Notes under the pieces: model-generated
Database searches by the model: none
What the model was told of the DNA's origin: nothing
The model's input: only the letters and a program-made list of their open reading frames with translations
Shown: one piece after another, positions 62,881 through 64,000 of the stretch
How positions within the stretch are numbered: the stretch's first letter is position 1
Layout: each line of letters begins with the position of its first letter
Origin: Zygnema cylindricum
Lineage: Eukaryota > Streptophyta > Zygnematophyceae > Zygnematales > Zygnemataceae
Assembly: GCA_037447655.1 (NCBI GenBank)
Contig: JBBHKE010000905.1
Location: forward strand, 415,473 to 479,472
Direction: 5' to 3'
DNA length: 64,000 bases
Translations under genes and position numbers: made by a program

Positions 62881-64000
62881 AGCTTTGTCGACGGGAAGTT
62901 TATCGTATTTGTTCCCTCAAAACCCACTGTCTTGATCTACGGGGTTTTCAGCTTACTCCAGAAAAGTAACTCCAAAGCAAAGAGAACTCCAGATGAAGAC
63001 ACAAATGCACTACCACGTAGATATATATATAGATAAATACTATTGGCTTTCCAGATTGAAAAATATCACCTTGCCCCACAAAATAGAATAAAAGATATAA
63101 AATATGAAATGTAGCGAAACGAGCTCAACATACCCCAGCAATCAACGAGGAAAATGAGAAAAAAACGACCCCTCTCCCGATAGTATCGTCAAAAAGGTAT
63201 GGTACTCCAGCAACCTTCGGTGTCCGCAACTCGGAATCGACCAGACTCTTCTCGGTTCCAAACAGCAAAAAGTCCAAAATCACCCAAAATGGAAGATAGT
63301 GCCAACTACCCGCCCGGACTGTGATTTCCACAAAAGACAGATCCAAAACCAAGATGGCAATTGAGTCAAACAACACTAAGATTCTCCAAAAGAAGGTTTG
63401 TTGGAATTTTTGAGGTTTTTCTCAGGAGACAGTACTGAAAAGCAACCTGTCTCCTTCGACCCCAAGTGCCTTATACATCAAAGTTTGTCAAATTGCAAGT
63501 CCAAAAGTCAAAGTTACGCTATTGACCAATGAGCGGCAAGCAATAGTAATTGAACTGACATAAGACAGAATAATCCGTACTACACTCAGGGAAAAAAGTT
63601 CTGCTCCGGACTGCGGCTGGATCCGTGGCCGGAAGTAATTATATAGTTCCCTATTATAAGACAAAGTCCTGAAAATGACACTAACTTGTCAGACTTTGAC
63701 CTAACGTAATTAAGGGACCAAAAGTCAGCTGAGGCGGAGCTAAATTCCTACTGACGGCTTACAGCATAATCTAGATGCAAATCCAAAAAGTTACGTGGCA
63801 ATCCACAATGTACCCCCCACGGAGGCTGTTGGGAACTGGTCTCAGGTAACGGAATTGCAATCTTTGAAACGGTAGAACTTGGTCATTCAGCCTCCGTTAG
63901 ACGCGAAATAAAGTGCGTTCCGCTCAATGTTGGAAAAACAAGAATCTCGTCCGGCTTGGTGCACTCGCTCCTCCGTATTATGACGACCGTACAGGGTAAA
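62881..64000 (-). repeat. Gypsy LTR, subtype alpha (5' LTR, runs off the window)
   Basis: It matches 22838-23970 throughout, including CGACGGGAAG, CTACCACGTAGATATATA, ACGACCCCTCTC and GTGCGTTCCGCTCA. The rest is beyond the window. It is alpha type, while the 3' LTRs of gypsy E and F are beta type, so this LTR and the ORF next to it may belong to a different element from E. Confidence 0.75.
63431..63475 (-). promoter_or_regulatory. TATA box and predicted RNA 5' end in gypsy alpha LTR
   Basis: On the element strand GATGTATAAGGC (TATAAG at 63475-63470) is followed 24 bases later by AGACAGGTTGC (63452 on), the arm complementary to the site at 62858-62879. The spacing fits a Pol II start at or within a few bases of that arm. 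A CCAAT-like box (CATTGGTC) lies about 50 bases further upstream. Confidence 0.55.

Overview
This 64 kb window looks like heterochromatic, repeat-filled nuclear DNA of a streptophyte (charophyte alga or early-diverging land plant seems most likely; the species cannot be named from sequence). I find no convincing host gene. Almost every base belongs to LTR retrotransposons nested in or truncated by one another. Three kinds are present: Ty1/copia elements of two LTR subfamilies, an ordinary Ty3/gypsy relic, and a very large Ty3/gypsy family that carries a DNMT3-like cytosine-C5 DNA methyltransferase inside pol. The plant assignment rests on the copia primer-binding site, which is the 15-base complement of the anticodon stem-loop of plant initiator tRNA-Met, and on the published precedent of methyltransferase-bearing gypsy elements in charophytes (recalled, not looked up).

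Layout. 1-7868: overlapping copia relics on both strands (LTRs at 105-1153, 2311-3385, 4654-5654, 6448-7452). 7869-14319: element A, a nearly intact copia on the minus strand with 1049 bp LTRs and TSD TGGGT, inserted in the gag of an older plus-strand copia (element B, 6448-7868 plus 14320-16632). 16633-20227: two copia LTRs and a decayed gag-protease (element H), then an inverted LTR stub. 20228-22545: a small gypsy relic with a tRNA-Met-type primer site, a 162 bp tandem repeat and an orphan promoter-like segment. 22546-25929: three gypsy LTRs (one partial) abutting head to tail. 25930-30054: 3' half of methyltransferase-gypsy F (minus strand), with a copia solo LTR at 26208-27389. 30055-41697: copia D, itself interrupted by nearly intact copia C (32745-39169, TSD GAGAT). 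41698-45754: 5' half of a methyltransferase-gypsy (protease, methyltransferase, gag). 45755-64000: methyltransferase-gypsy E and its upstream region (minus strand), interrupted by copia G (55402-61857) and an LTR fragment (54415-54660).

How the parts work. In gypsy E and F the order is gag - zinc knuckle - aspartic protease - linker - methyltransferase - reverse transcriptase - RNase H - integrase, so the methyltransferase would be made as part of the pol polyprotein. All gypsy copies here are decayed. Copia A and C retain all gag-pol domains with only a few stops or frameshifts. Three priming modes appear side by side: half-tRNA initiator Met for copia, the 3' end of initiator tRNA-Met for the small gypsy, and probable self-priming (Tf1-like) for the gypsy LTR and leader at 62757-64000. 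Every copia LTR of sufficient length also holds an antisense tRNA-like block with a B-box-like motif.
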